Source: Zopfochytrium polystomum
Lineage: Eukaryota; Chytridiomycota; Chytridiomycetes; Chytridiales; Chytridiaceae
NCBI GenBank assembly: GCA_025765615.1
Contig: JAIVFJ010000031.1
Location: 1 to 64,000, forward strand
Direction of reading: 5' to 3'
DNA: 64,000 nt
Part shown: one piece after another, positions 1-11,157 of the stretch
Layout: each line of letters starts with the position of its first letter
How positions within the stretch are numbered: position 1 is the stretch's first letter
Notes under the pieces: generated by a model
What the model was told of the DNA's origin: nothing
The model's database searches: none
What the model saw: only the letters and a program-made list of their open reading frames with translations
Translations under genes and position numbers: made by a program

Positions 1-16
1 GGGTGGGATTTCATCA
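1..16 (+). repeat. 3' tail of a copia-type LTR
   Basis: These 16 bases are identical to the last 16 bases of the LTR copies at 3101-4233 and 5221-6354, ending ...TTTCATCA. The rest of this LTR lies outside the window. It is followed directly by integrase coding sequence, with no primer-binding site, gag or protease. The LTR was therefore either inserted into an older element or left next to pol by an internal deletion. Confidence 0.6.
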
Positions 17-2895
17 GTTCCTCAACTCTTTGTCCGACGCGCCCACAAGATTCCGGTCTACGATCGAAAGGTTTGAACAACAACATGGCAAACATATCAC
101 ATCTGTGCGCTGTGACAGGGGGGAAAATCTTCAAAGATGGAGAATTCAAAACTTGGGCCAATACTTGGCCACCCTCCTATTGTTTTAGAACCTAGTCCTG
201 CATTCACCAAGGAATTCAATGGGCTGGTAGAACGTCAGGTCAACACTCTCAAAGACATGGCACACTGCATGCTCTTAGAGTCACGATTGCCCCACTCTTT
301 CTTTGTGTATGCAGTCCGCTACGCAGCATACATCAGACAGGGTTTACCACTCTTACACTTAAGAAAACACCTTACGAAGCTTGGTACGGTGAAAAGCCAA
401 ATGTTGATCACATCCCCACCTTTGGCTGTTGGTTATCCACCGTATCCCAAAGGAAAAGCGAACGCTCTTAAACATCCTGAGAAAGGGGCGCCAGGCATAT
501 TCTTAGGGTATAAAGGAAACACTCTTCCAGTAGTCTACGACTTGAAAACCCAGAGAATATCGGAACACTTCCATGTCTCCTTTCACGAAAATGTTTTTCC
601 TGGCATTGTGCGGAACTGGAGACAGTTCCTTCATGACTCCCGCTTGAAGGAATGGGGACCAGTCCAACCCACAGCTCAGGATTTCCAATGTCTTTCCTCC
701 TCATTGCATAACCCCGCTATGTCCACTGATCCAGATGTGGCACATCCTGACGCTCTATTTGACCCACAAGAAGACGATTTGTACCACCTGCAGAATCACA
801 GGGGGGAGATCTACAGGCGGGGTATGCTATACGACACTTCTGATTCTGAACCAGAGTCAATACCTTGATGAACACAGGAAATCCCTCCTAGGGAGCGCTC
901 AACTTCCCCTGACATTTCTAGCTTTGCCCAGAGTCAACAGGGATGGCAACAAATCCCCCAATCATACCACGAGAGCCATCAGGTTTACGTGGCTACCTGG
1001 CATTGAAGGCAAACCTTTGTAAACTTACGAACAAAACCATCAATTGCCACAAGTCCTTCCACTTACAGTCGGAAAAACACTCCGCGCTTTTAACTGCAAG
1101 AATTCGTAAACTACGAATAGCACGGGGACAATTTCGTGAACTCTACCAAACGCTCAAAGCATACACTGTGCTTGAGCCGGAGGAAAGTCACAGCATATCC
1201 AACAGAAAGGATCCACCAGCGGGACTTACCGCCACTCCCTGCTTCGCATAAAGAGGCCATGCGTTCTCCTTTTGCAAAGTATTGGAAGGCAGCTCAACTC
1301 TCAGAGATCAATTCAATCACGTCAAAGCATGTCTGGGACTTAGTGGCTCGACCTAAAGGCCGTAAGATACTCAAGCCCAAATGGGTTTTTGCCTACAAGT
1401 TTGACAGTGAAGGGTACCTTGAACGCTTCAAGGCTCGCCTTGTTGGTCGGGGTTACACTCAGATCTTTGGTCAGGACTACAATGAGACCTTCTCCCCTGT
1501 CGTCCGCAGCTCCTCCATAAGGGCAATCCTTGCTATCTCGTTTCTGTTTGACCTCATACTTGCAGGCCTTGATGTCGAAAACCACATACTTGAACGCCAA
1601 ACTGGACATTGAAAACTTCATGGAACAACCAGAAGGCTTTGAGATACGTGGTGCAGACGGGATACTTCTTGTCTGTTTACTCAGGAAGAGTCTGTACAGA
1701 CTGCACCAGTCTGGTCGACAGTGGTACAAAACAATCCGCGACTTCCTAGTAGAAATTGGATTTACGCAATTGAAGACTGACCACTGTGTCTTTGTGAAAA
1801 GGCACCCTGATAGAAAGGTCAAGACCATCATCACTCTATACGTAGATGAGATCCTCATCTTCAGTCACACTGAAGAAGAAATTGCCAAAATTCTTTCTCT
1901 GATCAAATCAAAGTTCAAAATCCGCGAGGACCTCAACCCAAAAGTTGCTGTTGGCATCCAAGTTGAGAAAATCAAAGATGGAATCTTTATTGGACAGAAA
2001 AAACTACACACAGCATGTCTTGGAGGAAGCAAACTACTGGTGTGACGATGAAGGCTTACCTGTCAAAATCAAAGCAACTCCCATGTCCACGACATGGATA
2101 CACGATGTGGACTCTGGAAAACTTCCCCAAAAAGAGTCGGAATACTTCCGAAGCACACTCATGCAACTTGCTTACCTTGCAAACTTGACACGCCCCTGAC
2201 ATTGCGTATGCTGTGAATACACTTGCACAATACCAGTCCACTCCAACCCATTCAGATTCCCTTGCGCTTGACAGATTGCTGCGATATGTCCGCGCTACCT
2301 GGGATCATGGACTTTTCTACCAGAAGGGAGACTCCCAGATGAGATGCATCACCAATGCAACGCTCCCAGAGGTTGAGAAAGCTGCGGGTATTTCTTACCC
2401 AGAGTGGGATGAACCACATGGCTACGCTGATGCCAGCTATGCTGTAGAGGATGGACGCAAGTCGAGGGTCAGGGCATGTGTTCATGCTTTGCGGGGGGTG
2501 CTATTACATGGTACAGCAACAAACAATCAGTTGTCGCTTTGTCCTCAACTGAGGCGGAATACTTCTCCCTTACTGAGGCCATCAAAGAGGCAATCTGGCT
2601 ACGAATGCTCTTCCAGGAGCTGGGTATGGATTTAAATAAGCCCACTACTGTTTATGAAGACAATCGTTCAACCATAGCTATTGCTATGAATCCAATACAC
2701 CATGGCCGGGTCAAACACTTTGACGTGAGGTTGCATTTCATACGGGACCACTTGGAGAAAAAGGAGGTTCAACTCATTCATTGCCCAACGGACATGATGA
2801 TTGCCGACCTTCTCACCAAAGCTCTTCCCGCAGCTCAACATGCAAAGCTTGCATCACTGATGGGAATTGCAGTCTCGCCGACCTCCAAGGTGTAA
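17..2895 (+). pseudogene. Decayed Ty1/copia pol (integrase, reverse transcriptase, RNase H)
   Basis: The stretch carries the copia order integrase, reverse transcriptase, RNase H, but broken across at least six reading-frame segments (137-868, 1136-1612, 1530-2045, 1945-2199, 2213-2635, 2476-2895). Seen directly are an integrase segment at about 70-330, the RT start KPKWVFAYKF at about 1375 with ERFKARLVGRGYTQ after it, a LYVDE box (a degenerate YVDD) at about 1835, and the RNase H motif SSTEAEY at about 2545. The ending, with ADLLTKALP near 2805, is typical of copia RNase H. Gag and protease are missing. The frame breaks mean no functional polyprotein can be made. The element is non-autonomous at best; I treat it as a dead internal fragment whose 3' LTR is at 3101. 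Confidence 0.9.
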
Positions 2896-3100
2896 GCGTG
2901 GTGCCCACGCTCAAATCAGCACAACGCTTAGTCTAAAGGCTCTCTCTGGCTTCTCCATCTACACTTGTGGGTTCATGCAGGTTTTCACAAGTGAAGGGGG
3001 GTGCATGGGTGGGTTCGAGTCCCACTGCTTGGCTGGCATTGTTGGACAGCCATGTACTCCAGGAGAAACAGTTGCCCCCTCTCTTTCTATTGCGGGGGTG
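2896..3100 (+). other. Copia 3' untranslated tail with polypurine tract
   Basis: Non-coding tail between the RNase H stop and the LTR. It ends in a G-rich run (GCGGGGGTG, 3092-3100) directly abutting the TGTTGAG start of the LTR, the expected place for the plus-strand primer. Nothing else is recognised. Confidence 0.55.
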
Positions 3101-3696
3101 TGTTGAGATTCGACCCACGGGGTACACTACGCCCGTTACTGATGATCCCTTTGAGTACTCCATCCAATCACATTGGATGGGGTGTTTGAAGGGCTCAGTA
3201 GATTCAATACTTGAATGGGGCGCTTGGAAGGGCTAATCTGTTCTCAATAAAAAGAGATAGGCAAAGGCGGCTGTTGTTCTAGCTTTGTTCATCCTACCGG
3301 TAGGAACAATGCAATTAGAACATGCACAAAAACGCTCAAACTACGCATTCTGCACATGTAACACAGCACAGCAAGCATGCAGAAGCAGTGTACCACTGCC
3401 CAATGCTCCGGAATTCCGCTCTCTGCACCGGAATTCCGCTTCCTGATCTGGAATTCCAGCTTTCCTGCTGTGCTGTGCAATCTGAGCAATGCAACAGGCA
3501 TTTTTAGGAATCAGGGATTGCACCAATCACTGCATTTCTAGAAGTGAGATAAAAACTGAGCTCACCAGAGATTGCACCAATCATTGGATTTCTGAAAACA
3601 AGGAAAAAAGCGGCTTGTTTCCCAAACAAGCTTCCTGATTTGGAAACAACCAAACCAATTTACAAGCAACTGTTTCTCAAACAAGCTGTAAATTGG

Positions 3697-3890
3697 TTCC
3701 TGGTGGTACTCAGCCCAGACAAAGTGCTCAGCCCAAGGTGGTACTCAGCCCTGGCTGGTACTTAGCCCTGGGTGGTGCTCAGCCCAGGCTGGTACTCAGC
3801 CCTGGCTGCTATTCAGCCCTGAGTGATGCCCAGCACTGGGTGGTACTCAGCCCTGAATGGGTACTTAGCCCAGGCTGGGGGTTGGTGCTC
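3697..3890 (+). repeat. Imperfect minisatellite inside the LTR
   Basis: About ten imperfect copies of a 15-20 bp unit with core GGTACTCAGCCCTGG (variants with GTGCTCAGCCC). The same array is present in the other two LTRs at about 5818-6011 and 7938-8131. It lies upstream of the TATA box, in what should be the U3 promoter region, so it may hold repeated regulatory sites. Confidence 0.75.
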
Positions 3891-3972
3891 AGCCTGTTTT
3901 ATCTCATTTCTGTGGCCTGCTCTGTGCAACCCACTGCTCCCTCTGTTTTCTGATGGCTCCAACCTGCAGGAG

Positions 3973-3979
3973 TATAAAA
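3973..3979 (+). promoter_or_regulatory. LTR TATA box
   Basis: TATAAAA within GGAGTATAAAAGCAGC, about 260 bp from the LTR end. Identical sites lie at 6094-6100 and 8214-8220 in the other two LTRs. The position fits the U3/R boundary of an LTR promoter. Confidence 0.6.
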
Positions 3980-4233
3980 GCAGCAACCTCTCACAGAGAT
4001 CAAAAAAGAAATCCAACCCCCTCCTTGCTGCTTTGACAGAATCCAGTGCAAAACAAGCCAATCTCTCTTCCTCCATTTGCTCTCTCTTCCATCCCTGCCC
4101 ACTCACTCCTCTCTCCTCTCTCCATCCTCTCACTCCTCTCCCTTTTCCATCATCACTGCTCTCTCTCTCTCTCTCTCTCTCTCTTCATCCCCACACACAC
4201 CAAGTCCCTCCAGTCCTGGGTGGGATTTCATCA

Positions 4234-5220
4234 CTCCCGTGCACCACAGTGTGAGGTGTTGCTCCTGCACACTGCTTACTGCAAAACCCAAAATCTAACA
4301 GATTCCATGCCACTGCAATTAACGTCCCCTCCAATGGGCCTTATTGAGAGGACTATTGGCATGACTGAGGAAGGCTGAACTGGGGTGGCAGACCGGCAAT
4401 GCAAATCAACTGAAGGCCCATGAAAACTGAAGTCCCAGCTTGTAAGCTAGTGTGGCTTTGACCTGTGTTGGAGGAGGTGGAGTCCTGAGCAGGGAGCCCG
4501 ACGCAGGGGATAGTGTTGAGGGGCAAACTGTGTATGGGGGAGTGGTCACCTCGCCTCATAGGGTACTGGGGGAGACCAGACCAGCGTCGTGCGGTCAACT
4601 TATCTGTGCAGAATTTTTTATCCTTGCTTTTTTTGTGTGTTGGATATCTGAGAGTCTTATAAACTAATTCCTTCAAATTCCCCACAAGACAAAACAATGG
4701 GAGACATGCCCACCACTAGGTTTCATCCTTCTCACAAAACAAACATGACCTTCCAAATAAGGGATGCGCCAAAAGCTTCTCCACCTCAAGAACCACCTCC
4801 ACCAGAACCACCTCCTCATCACCAGCATTACGTTCACCATCTCCTGACAACTCAGCCAAGCATACGCGTTCTGGGAAGCCTACCTCACAAACACAACATG
4901 GCCCGATCCCCAAACTTGGGCAGAAGCCATGTCGGCAGCCTTTGAAGTTATTGAACAACCGACGAAAGTCAACATAACCTGGAACTGAAAGAATTCGTTG
5001 GGCTGGATTGTCTATGGGTTGTGCTGCGGTGGAGATGGAGGAAGTACACTACTGAAGGTGGTGGTGGTGGGAGGTTGAACCTGGCTTCTGTCAGTCTTGT
5101 GTTTGTCTTTATACAAAACTGTTACAAGGACCATCACTTGCAAAATGCTGCAAGTCATCCTTGCAGAGCAGTATCAGGTCAAAGCTCCTGCACACTGCTT
5201 ACACCAAAAGACCCAAAACT
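4234..5220. repeat. 987-bp spacer unit 1 of the three-LTR array
   Basis: This sequence recurs almost base-for-base at 6355-7340, each copy lying between two LTRs. It begins with CTCCCGTGCACC, and its last ~240 bp (4981-5220) are a reverse-oriented fragment of a second LTR family (see 10061). It holds one open frame (4697-4945, 82 codons, Pro/His-rich) with no recognised domain. There is no gag, pol or convincing polypurine tract at its right end, so it is probably flanking DNA trapped between LTRs rather than the inside of a working element. Confidence 0.7.
4981..5220 (-). repeat. Fragment of second LTR family, inverted
   Basis: Reverse complement of the LTR that starts TGTTAGTTTTGGG at 10061. 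It shares the GTGTAAGCAGTGTGCAGGAG block and the following ~220 bp. It stops at AAAACT where LTR b begins. The same fragment recurs at 7101-7340, where LTR c interrupts it; its missing bases (AAACTAA) reappear on the far side of LTR c at 8471. Confidence 0.75.
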
Positions 5221-6354
5221 TGTTGAGATTCGACCCACAGGGTACACTACGCCCTTTACTGATGATCCCTTTGAGAACTCCATCCAATCACATTGGATGG
5301 GGTGTTTGAAGGGCTCAGTAGATTCAATACTTGAATGGGGCGCTCGGAAGGGCTAATCTGTTGTTCTCAATAAAAAGAGATAGGCAAAGGCGGCTGTTGT
5401 TCTAGCTTTGTTCATCCTACCTGTAGGAACAATGCAATTAGAACATGCACAAAAACGCTCAAACTACGCACTCTGCACATGTAACACAGCACAGCAAGCA
5501 TGCAGAAGCAGTGTACCACTGCCCCATGCATCGGAATTCCGCTCTCTGCATTGGAAATCCCCTCCCTGATCTGGAATTCCGCCCTCCGCTGTGCTGTGCA
5601 ATCTGAGCAATGCAACAGGCATTTTTAGGAATCAGGGATTGCACCAATCACTGCATTTCTAGAAGTGAGATAAAAACTGAGCTCACCAGAGATTGCACCA
5701 ATCATTGGATTTCTGAAAACAAGGAAAAAAGCGGCTTGTTTCCCAAACAAGCTTCCTGATTTGGAAACAACCAAACCAATTTACAAGCAACTGTTTCTCA
5801 AACAAGCTGTAAATTGGTTCCTGGTGGTACTCAGCCCAGACAAAGTGCTCAGCCCAAGGTGGTACTCAGCCCTGGCTGGTACTTAGCCCTGGGTGGTGCT
5901 CAGCCCAGGCTGGTACTCAGCCCTGGCTGCTATTCAGCCCTGAGTGATGCCCAGCACTGGGTGGTACTCAGCCCTGAATGGGTACTTAGCCCAGGCTGGG
6001 GGTTGGTGCTCAGCCTGTTTTATCTCATTTCTGTGGCCTGCTCTGTGCAACCCACTGCTCCCTCTGTTTTCTGATGGCTCCAACCTGCAGGAGTATAAAA
6101 GCAGCAACCTCTCACAGAGATCAAAAAAGAAATCCAACCCCCTCCTTGCTGCTTTGACAGAATCCAGTGCAAAACAAGCCAATCTCTCTTCCTCCATTTG
6201 CTCTCTCTTCCATCCCTGCCCACTCACTCCTCTCTCCTCTCTCCATCCTCTCACTCCTCTCCCTTTTCCATCATCACTGCTCTCTCTCTCTCTCTCTCTC
6301 TCTCTTCATCCCCACACACACCAAGTCCCTCCAGTCCTGGGTGGGATTTCATCA
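5221..6354 (+). repeat. Copia LTR, copy b (hybrid)
   Basis: 1134 bp, TGTTGAG...TTTCATCA. Its first ~250 bp match copy c (for example ACAGGGTACACTACGCCCTTTACTG) rather than copy a. Its 3' CT-rich region matches copy a rather than copy c. It is thus a c/a mosaic, which is the product expected from crossing-over between the outer two LTRs. Confidence 0.85.
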
Positions 6355-7340
6355 CTCCCGTGCACCACAGTGTGAGGTGTTGCTCCTGCACACTGCTTAC
6401 TGCAAAACCCAAAATCTAACAGATTCCATGCCACTGCAATTAACGTCCCCTCCAATGGGCCTTATTGAGAGGACTATTGGCATGACTGAGGAAGGCTGAA
6501 CTGGGGTGGCAGACCGGCAATGCAAATCAACTGAAGGCCCATGAAAACTGAAGTCCCAGCTTGTAAGCTAGTGTGGCTTTGACCTGTGTTGGAGGAGGTG
6601 GAGTCCTGAGCAGGGAGCCCGACGCAGGGGATAGTGTTGAGGGGCAAACTGTGTATGGGGGAGTGGTCACCTCGCCTCATAGGGTACTGGGGGAGACCAG
6701 ACCAGCGTCGTGCGGTCAACTTATCTGTGCAGAATTTTTTATCCTTGCTTTTTTGTGTGTTGGATATCTGAGAGTCTTATAAACTAATTCCTTCAAATTC
6801 CCCACAAGACAAAACAATGGGAGACATGCCCACCACTAGGTTTCATCCTTCTCACAAAACAAACATGACCTTCCAAATAAGGGATGCGCCAAAAGCTTCT
6901 CCACCTCAAGAACCACCTCCACCAGAACCACCTCCTCATCACCAGCATTACGTTCACCATCTCCTGACAACTCAGCCAAGCATACGCGTTCTGGGAAGCC
7001 TACCTCACAAACACAACATGGCCCGATCCCCAAACTTGGGCAGAAGCCATGTCGGCAGCCTTTGAAGTTATTGAACAACCGACGAAAGTCAACATAACCT
7101 GGAACTGAAAGAATTCGTTGGGCTGGATTGTCTATGGGTTGTGCTGCGGTGGAGATGGAGGAAGTACACTACTGAAGGTGGTGGTGGTGGGAGGTTGAAC
7201 CTGGCTTCTGTCAGTCTTGTGTTTGTCTTTATACAAAACTGTTACAAGGACCATCACTTGCAAAATGCTGCAAGTCATCCTTGCAGAGCAGTATCAGGTC
7301 AAAGCTCCTGCACACTGCTTACACCAAAAGACCCAAAACT
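6355..7340. repeat. Spacer unit 2 of the three-LTR array
   Basis: Near-perfect copy of 4234-5220, one base shorter through a T-run difference near 6752. It includes the same Pro/His-rich open frame (6817-7065) and the same inverted LTR fragment (7101-7340). The near identity implies a recent duplication. Confidence 0.8.
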
Positions 7341-8470
7341 TGTTGAGATTCGACCCACAGGGTACACTACGCCCTTTACTGATGATCCCTTTGAGAACTC
7401 CATCCAATCACATTGGATGGGGTGTTTGAAGGGCTCAGTAGATTCAATACTTGAATGGGGCGCTCGGAAGGGCTAATCTGTTGTTCTCAATAAAAAGAGA
7501 TAGGCAAAGGCGGCTGTTGTTCTAGCTTTGTTCATCCTACCTGTAGGAACAATGCAATTAGAACATGCACAAAAACGCTCAAACTACGCACTCTGCACAT
7601 GTAACACAGCACAGCAAGCATGCAGAAGCAGTGTACCACTGCCCCATGCATCGGAATTCCGCTCTCTGCATTGGAAATCCCCTCCCTGATCTGGAATTCC
7701 GCCCTCCGCTGTGCTGTGCAATCTGAGCAATGCAACAGGCATTTTTAGGAATCAGGGATTGCACCAATCACTGCATTTCTAGAAGTGAGATAAAAACTGA
7801 GCTCACCAGAGATTGCACCAATCATTGGATTTCTGAAAACAAGGAAAAAAGCGGCTTGTTTCCCAAACAAGCTTCCTGATTTGGAAACAACCAAACCAAT
7901 TTACAAGCAACTGTTTCTCAAACAAGCTGTAAATTGGTTCCTGGTGGTACTCAGCCCAGACAAAGTGCTCAGCCCAAGGTGGTACTCAGCCCTGGCTGGT
8001 ACTTAGCCCTGGGTGGTGCTCAGCCCAGGCTGGTACTCAGCCCTGGCTGCTATTCAGCCCTGAGTGATGCCCAGCACTGGGTGGTACTCAGCCCTGAATG
8101 GGTACTTAGCCCAGGCTGGGGGTTGGTGCTCAGCCTGTTTTATCTCATTTCTGTGGCCTGCTCTGTGCAACCCACTGCTCCCTCTGTTTTCTGATGGCTC
8201 CAACCTGCAGGAGTATAAAAGCAGCAACCTCTCACAGAGATCAAAAAAGAAATCCAACCCCCTCCTTGCTGCTTTGACAGAATCCAGTGCAAAACAAGCC
8301 AATCTCTCTTCCTCCATTTGCTCTCTCTCTTCCATCTCTGCCCACTCACTCCTCTCTCCACTCTCCATCCTCTCACTCACTCTCCCTTTTCCATCATCAC
8401 TGCTCTCTCTCTCTCTCTCTCTTCATCCCCACACACACCAAGTCCCTCCAGTCCTGGTGGGATTTCATCA
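7341..8470 (+). repeat. Copia LTR, copy c, with 5-bp target duplication
   Basis: 1130 bp, TGTTGAG...TTTCATCA. It is flanked by AAACT on both sides (7336-7340 and 8471-8475), the 5-bp target-site duplication usual for copia elements. Both flanks belong to the inverted LTR fragment of the second family, so this LTR inserted into that older LTR. The CT-rich 3' region differs from copies a and b. Confidence 0.8.
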
Positions 8471-9726
8471 AAACTAATAGGAACAAATGGGTCTACAAGG
8501 TCAAACTTTGTGAAAGACAGCAGCATTGAGTACTTCTATGCACGGCTCATGGCTAAGGGCCCACTTAGTGTCATTGCATTTGTATTCAGACTCACTCACC
8601 TCTTGTCCAAATCAATAGTCCTTGTTAACTAACTGAAATGGCTGCCTGAATCAACTGGGACACTGCCACAGTTGATATCAGCAACACATACCTTATGTGC
8701 CAATCCGCATGGAACAGTTCATTACCACTGCACTGACCGCTGGAGTTGAACAGCCACCTAACCCAAACAGTTGTCAGGAAAGTACAATCGTCTGAAAGAC
8801 TACTGCATCCTTCTTATTCAGATTGACTGACACATCATCCACACTGCAAGCTAAGTTAACAATATGTGTTTTTGGTGATTCTGGCAAAACGTCTTCTACC
8901 ATTGCCTTGCCTAACCTTGTTACAAGCTCTGCAAAATGGGAGCAATCAGAAACCATCCTCGGTAAGCAGCTGGAACATCACCATAACGGAATCTTCTTAC
9001 ACCGGAAAACCTATATCAAGGAGTTACTTCAGTGCCATGCCAACATTATCAACAACTGCTCTGCTGAAACTGCCCTTCCCAGTAGTCTCAATCTTCAACC
9101 ACATAGGACTGACAAAGCAACTGCAGATCAAAGACTGTACCAGGCAATCCTTGGCGGCATCAACTACCTTACAACACACACGCGACTAGACCTTGCCCCA
9201 GCAGTTTCATACCTTGGTGCCTTCAGCAAGGATCCCAGCAAGCAACACATGAAGATCCTTCTTCGGGTTCTCGAATACCTCAACGGTAATAGTGAGTATG
9301 GTTTATTCTATTCTCGCAACTGCACAGATAGCCAGTTACTCTGACGCTGCCCATGGTGTCCACTCAGATGAGAAATCACAGCTTGGCTACTAAGTTCTAT
9401 TTGGAGGAACAGCTATTAGTTGGACATCTGTTTGGAGCAGCACTGTCATGTTGTCACCACAGGAAGCTGAATACATAGCTGTGTCTGAACTGGGACAAGA
9501 ACTTAAGGCACTTTCCCAAATCTACTCAGCACTTCAACTTCCGTCTCCAACTCCTCTTGTCATCTACACTGACAATAGTACTGTGATCAACCTCAGCACA
9601 AATGATCTTCACACCAATAGGTCAAAGCATATCATGGTAAAGTATCATTATATTCGAGAACTTGTGGAACAAAAAGTAGTACTCTTGAATGTATTGCTGG
9701 AGGAGAACAGCCTGCAGACTATATGA
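8471..9726 (+). pseudogene. Second decayed Ty1/copia pol fragment
   Basis: Begins just after LTR c with an RT segment (KWVYKVKLCE, then ARLMAKGPL) and continues with the RT 3' region at 8823-9344 (TYIKELLQ, QAILGGINYL, LDLAPAVSYLG) and RNase H at 9448-9726 (SPQEAEYIAVSE, IYTDNSTVI). It is a different family from 17-2895, judged by different protein sequence and different LTR. Stop codons and frame changes separate the pieces, gag, protease and integrase are absent, and the RT centre is missing, so it is a dead fragment. Confidence 0.88.
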
Positions 9727-10060
9727 CGAAATGTCTCTCAGCTGCTCTCAGTGAATACCATTTGAGTCGCATTGGCCTTTGTTTCTTCTCTTTCCTCTGA
9801 TTCATTTTTCTTATCTGTGAAGTTGTTTCTTCTTTGTTCCTTTTCATTACCTTGACTCATTTTCTTTTACCTCTGAAGTTGAATATGTGCCGCCATCCAT
9901 TTCTTGTTAGTGCAGTCTGTCCTTACTGTTCTGCCATCTGACGGCCAGTCATACCTGTTTGTGATTCTTCTTTCTCTGGTGTACGGTTTCCTTAAGTTGA
10001 CTATGGCTTAAGGTTTTCCTCTGTGCCGGCCTTTGCTCCTGCCCACAGCTTAGGGGGGAG
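9727..10060 (+). other. Copia 3' untranslated tail and polypurine tract
   Basis: T-rich non-coding sequence ending in TAGGGGGGAG (10051-10060), a polypurine tract directly before the TGTTAG start of the next LTR. Confidence 0.6.
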
Positions 10061-10355
10061 TGTTAGTTTTGGGTCTTTTGGTGTAAGCAGTGTGCAGGAG
10101 CTTTGACCTGATACTGCTCTGCAAGGATGACTTGCAGCATTTTGCAAGTGATGGTCCTTGTAACAGTTTTGTATAAAGACAAACACAAGACTGACAGAAG
10201 CCAGGTTCAACCTCCCACCACCACCACCTTCAGTAGTGTACTTCCTCCATCTCCACAGCAGCACAACCCATAGACAATCCAGCCCAACGAATTCTTTCAG
10301 CTGCTTTGACAGAATCCAGTTCAAACAAGCCAACTCACTCCTTTCTCCTCTCTCC
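10061..10355 (+). repeat. LTR of the second copia family (3' LTR, truncated)
   Basis: Starts TGTTAGTTTTGGG immediately after a polypurine tract. It is the forward copy of the inverted fragments at 4981-5220 and 7101-7340. Near its 3' side it shares TGCTTTGACAGAATCCAGT and a CT-rich run with the first LTR family, so the two families are related. The sequence turns into unrelated RNase H coding sequence near 10356, so this end is truncated. Confidence 0.7.
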
Positions 10356-10500
10356 GGTTTTGATACCTCCAGACCTTGTGAATGAGGACCACTGTGATTG
10401 CCAAGAACCCCATCCACCTTGGGAATACAAAGCATATCGACATGTGTCTTGAGTTTATGGTAGAACATGTGGAGAAACGTCATATCAAGCAGTGAAACTG
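10356..10500 (+). pseudogene. Third copia RNase H fragment
   Basis: A short conceptual peptide containing KHIDMCLEFMVEHVEKRHIK matches the end of copia RNase H, where KHIDV, a histidine-aromatic pair and EK are usual. It is interrupted by a stop within 20 codons. It is only a scrap, left when the LTR at 10061 was placed next to or into it. Confidence 0.55.
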
Positions 10501-11157
10501 TCGGAAGGATGATGGTTGGAGATACATATAGTAGAAAAATTTAAAAAATTTATGGGAACGACCGAAATCAATTCTTTATTCAGATGGGGTTGCAAAATAG
10601 GGATGCTCAATTTTGACCGGAATTTTCCAGAAAGGACCGGTGCTGGCAGTCTCCACTAATTGTGGGGACTGGCAACAACTGGAAAAAAAACCTGCGGATT
10701 GCTGGTTGCTGCTTGCCAGTTCCTTGTCAGATTCGACAAAATCAAAAAATTTTCTTCACCCCCCAAGCCACCCTCAATCCAAGTCGGCTAGTGGGGAGTT
10801 CAATTTCAATTATATATTCCACAAACTTCCAGAAAGCAACAGCCATGTAAATTTTTTGCGCAAGCGCTCTTCGCCCACGTAAAGGACTTGACTAACCCTA
10901 ATACACGAAACAGACATAGAAGCGTGAACCGCAGCACAGGAGGGATCAAATAAAGGCGGACACAGAAAAGTGAGAGTCCCTTGGCTCCATAACAAGGACA
11001 ACCAACGAAGTATCGCTATAGGTGACTGCTGAAAAGATTGCAGGCAATTCGACAAGAAGTGGCAAGGTGTGAAACGAAAATCTGGAAACCAAATTGCCTG
11101 TGCTGGCGACGGGAAATGTCAACTGACAAACAGTCTTTGACACACTATCCTCGCACT
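10501..11157. other. Intergenic, nothing recognised
   Basis: AT-richer sequence between the retroelement cluster and the 3' end of the WSC gene. Open frames are short and without recognisable motifs. Confidence 0.5.

Larger units (their letters stand above)
3101..4233 (+). repeat. Copia LTR, copy a
   Basis: The repeat starts TGTTGAGATT and ends TTTCATCA, so it has the TG...CA ends of an LTR; length is 1133 bp. It contains a GGTACTCAGCCC-type minisatellite, a TATA box (3973-3979) and CT-rich runs near its 3' end. Its first ~170 bp differ from copies b and c at several positions, whereas its 3' part matches copy b. It is preceded by a polypurine tract, so it served as the 3' LTR of the broken copia element at 17-2895. 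Confidence 0.85.

Noticed and set aside
3240..3260. AATAAA near 3246 as polyadenylation site of the copia element
   Set aside because: It lies about 145 bp into the LTR, far upstream of the TATA box, so it cannot be the R/U5 polyadenylation signal of that LTR.
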